Source: CAZVAR01 sp964625225 (GTDB lineage Bacteria; Pseudomonadota; Alphaproteobacteria; JAJUGE01). Taken from it: a stretch of 5,624 nucleotides of DNA. The notes under the pieces are model-generated. The model did no database searches. It was given only the letters and a program-made list of their open reading frames with translations, and was not told the origin of the DNA. The position numbers were made by a program, and so were the translations under genes. The stretch covers positions 1-5,624 of the forward strand of contig CAZVAR010000186.1 in the NCBI GenBank assembly GCA_964625225.1, written 5' to 3'. Below, in pieces: positions 5,082 through 5,624 of the stretch (positions are counted from its first letter, which is position 1; each line of letters starts with the position of its first letter).

Positions 5082-5624
5082 GTGGCCTACGAGACGATCC
5101 TGTACGAGGTCGCCGACGGCGTCCTCACCGTCACCCTCAATCGACCGGACCGCCTGAATGCCTTCACCTCGGCGATGCGGCGCGAGCTGATCGACGCGTT
5201 TGACCGCGCCGACGCGGACGACGCCGTCCGCGCCGTCATCGTCACCGGGGCGGGCCGCGCCTTCTGCGCCGGCGCCGACCTGTCGGCCGGCCCGGACACG
5301 TTCGACCCGGGCGAGGATCCGGAGCGGGTCCGCGACGGCGGCGGGCGCCTGTCGCTGCGCATTTTCGACTGCAAGAAGCCGGTGATCGCCGCGGTCAACG
5401 GCCCCGCGGTCGGAATCGGCGCCACGATGCAGCTGCCGATGGACGTGCGCCTCGCCTCGACCGAGGCTCGGTTCGGGTTCGTGTTCGCGCGGCGCGGGGT
5501 CGTCAACGAAGCCTGCAGCTCATGGTTCCTGCCCCGCCTGGTCGGCACCGGGCAGGCGCTGGAGTGGGTAATGACCGGCCGCGTGTTTGACGCCGAGGAG
5601 GCGCTGCGCGGCCGCCTGGTGCGG
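5082..5624 (+). CDS. Enoyl-CoA hydratase/isomerase family protein, isomerase-like, 3' end cut by window edge
   Basis: The frame starts at a GTG and stays open for 181 residues to the right edge; a typical family member has 250-290, so about a third is missing. Crotonase features are LNRPDRLNAF (19-28), the first oxyanion loop FCAGADLS (61-68), the second NGPAVGIGAT (106-115), and FGFVFARRGVVNEACSSW (131-148). The two Glu of true hydratases (rat Glu144 and Glu164) align with Thr115 and Phe135, so water addition by the standard mechanism is not expected. Glu143 in GVVNEACSS aligns with the catalytic Glu of ECI2-type delta3-delta2-enoyl-CoA isomerases (SPEGCSS) and the Asp of PaaG (IPDCGG), and the GPAVGI wording is also ECI2-like. 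A double-bond isomerase is the best guess; hydrolase or other crotonase activity is not excluded. It is divergent from the MenB/BadI-like gene, 164 bp away. Confidence 0.93.
   Translation, partial: MAYETILYEVADGVLTVTLNRPDRLNAFTSAMRRELIDAFDRADADDAVRAVIVTGAGRAFCAGADLSAGPDTFDPGEDPERVRDGGGRLSLRIFDCKKPVIAAVNGPAVGIGATMQLPMDVRLASTEARFGFVFARRGVVNEACSSWFLPRLVGTGQALEWVMTGRVFDAEEALRGRLVR

Noticed and set aside
4231..5157. + strand open frame of 308 codons across the MenB/BadI-like gene and into the second crotonase
   Set aside because: It runs antisense through one well-supported gene and out of frame into another, with a His/Asp/Ala/Arg-rich composition typical of a shadow frame.
1..5624. CRISPR arrays, tRNA/rRNA genes, insertion sequences, phage or defence genes
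   Set aside because: Both strands were scanned by eye; no repeated spacers, tRNA-like cloverleaf, transposase motif or terminal inverted repeats were seen. Coding content is metabolic throughout.

Overview
The window is very GC-rich (about 70% by eye) with densely packed genes, strong GC bias at third codon positions and clear Shine-Dalgarno sites. Together with the protein families present (DUF4424, FabG-like SDR, acyl-CoA ligase, crotonases, bacterial ComB-type phosphatase), this suggests a high-GC proteobacterium, probably an alphaproteobacterium. That placement is inference; there is no rRNA or other phylogenetic marker here.

Layout from left to right: (1) the 3' portion of an exported DUF4424 protein (+), cut at its signal peptide by the left edge; (2) a convergent, full-length acyl-CoA ligase of the ANL superfamily (-), whose stop lies 7 bp from that of the DUF4424 gene; (3) a 68-bp divergent interval; (4) a two-gene + strand unit, a classical SDR oxidoreductase followed 14 bp later by a ComB/2-phosphosulfolactate phosphatase family protein with a TTG start; (5) an 81-bp convergent gap with no obvious terminator; (6) a crotonase-fold protein of the MenB/BadI type (-); (7) a 164-bp divergent interval with candidate promoters for both directions; (8) a second crotonase (+), running off the right edge after 181 residues. 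No RNA gene, insertion sequence, CRISPR array or long repeat is visible, and no gene-free stretch exceeds 300 bases.

Four of the six genes act on, or are likely to act on, acyl-CoA thioesters or small carbonyl compounds: ligase, SDR dehydrogenase and two crotonases. Ligase plus SDR plus a BadI/MenB-like crotonase resembles the Rhodopseudomonas cyclohexanecarboxylate route (AliA, BadH, BadI). However, no acyl-CoA dehydrogenase is in view and active-site residues in both crotonases depart from the textbook enzymes. The MenB/BadI-like protein keeps the MenB Ser/Asp and bicarbonate-site residues but has Val where MenB has its catalytic C-terminal Tyr. The second crotonase lacks both hydratase glutamates and instead carries a Glu where enoyl-CoA isomerases (ECI2/PaaG type) keep their acid. 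These two proteins are the most interesting content. I see no clear sign of an entirely new kind of system.
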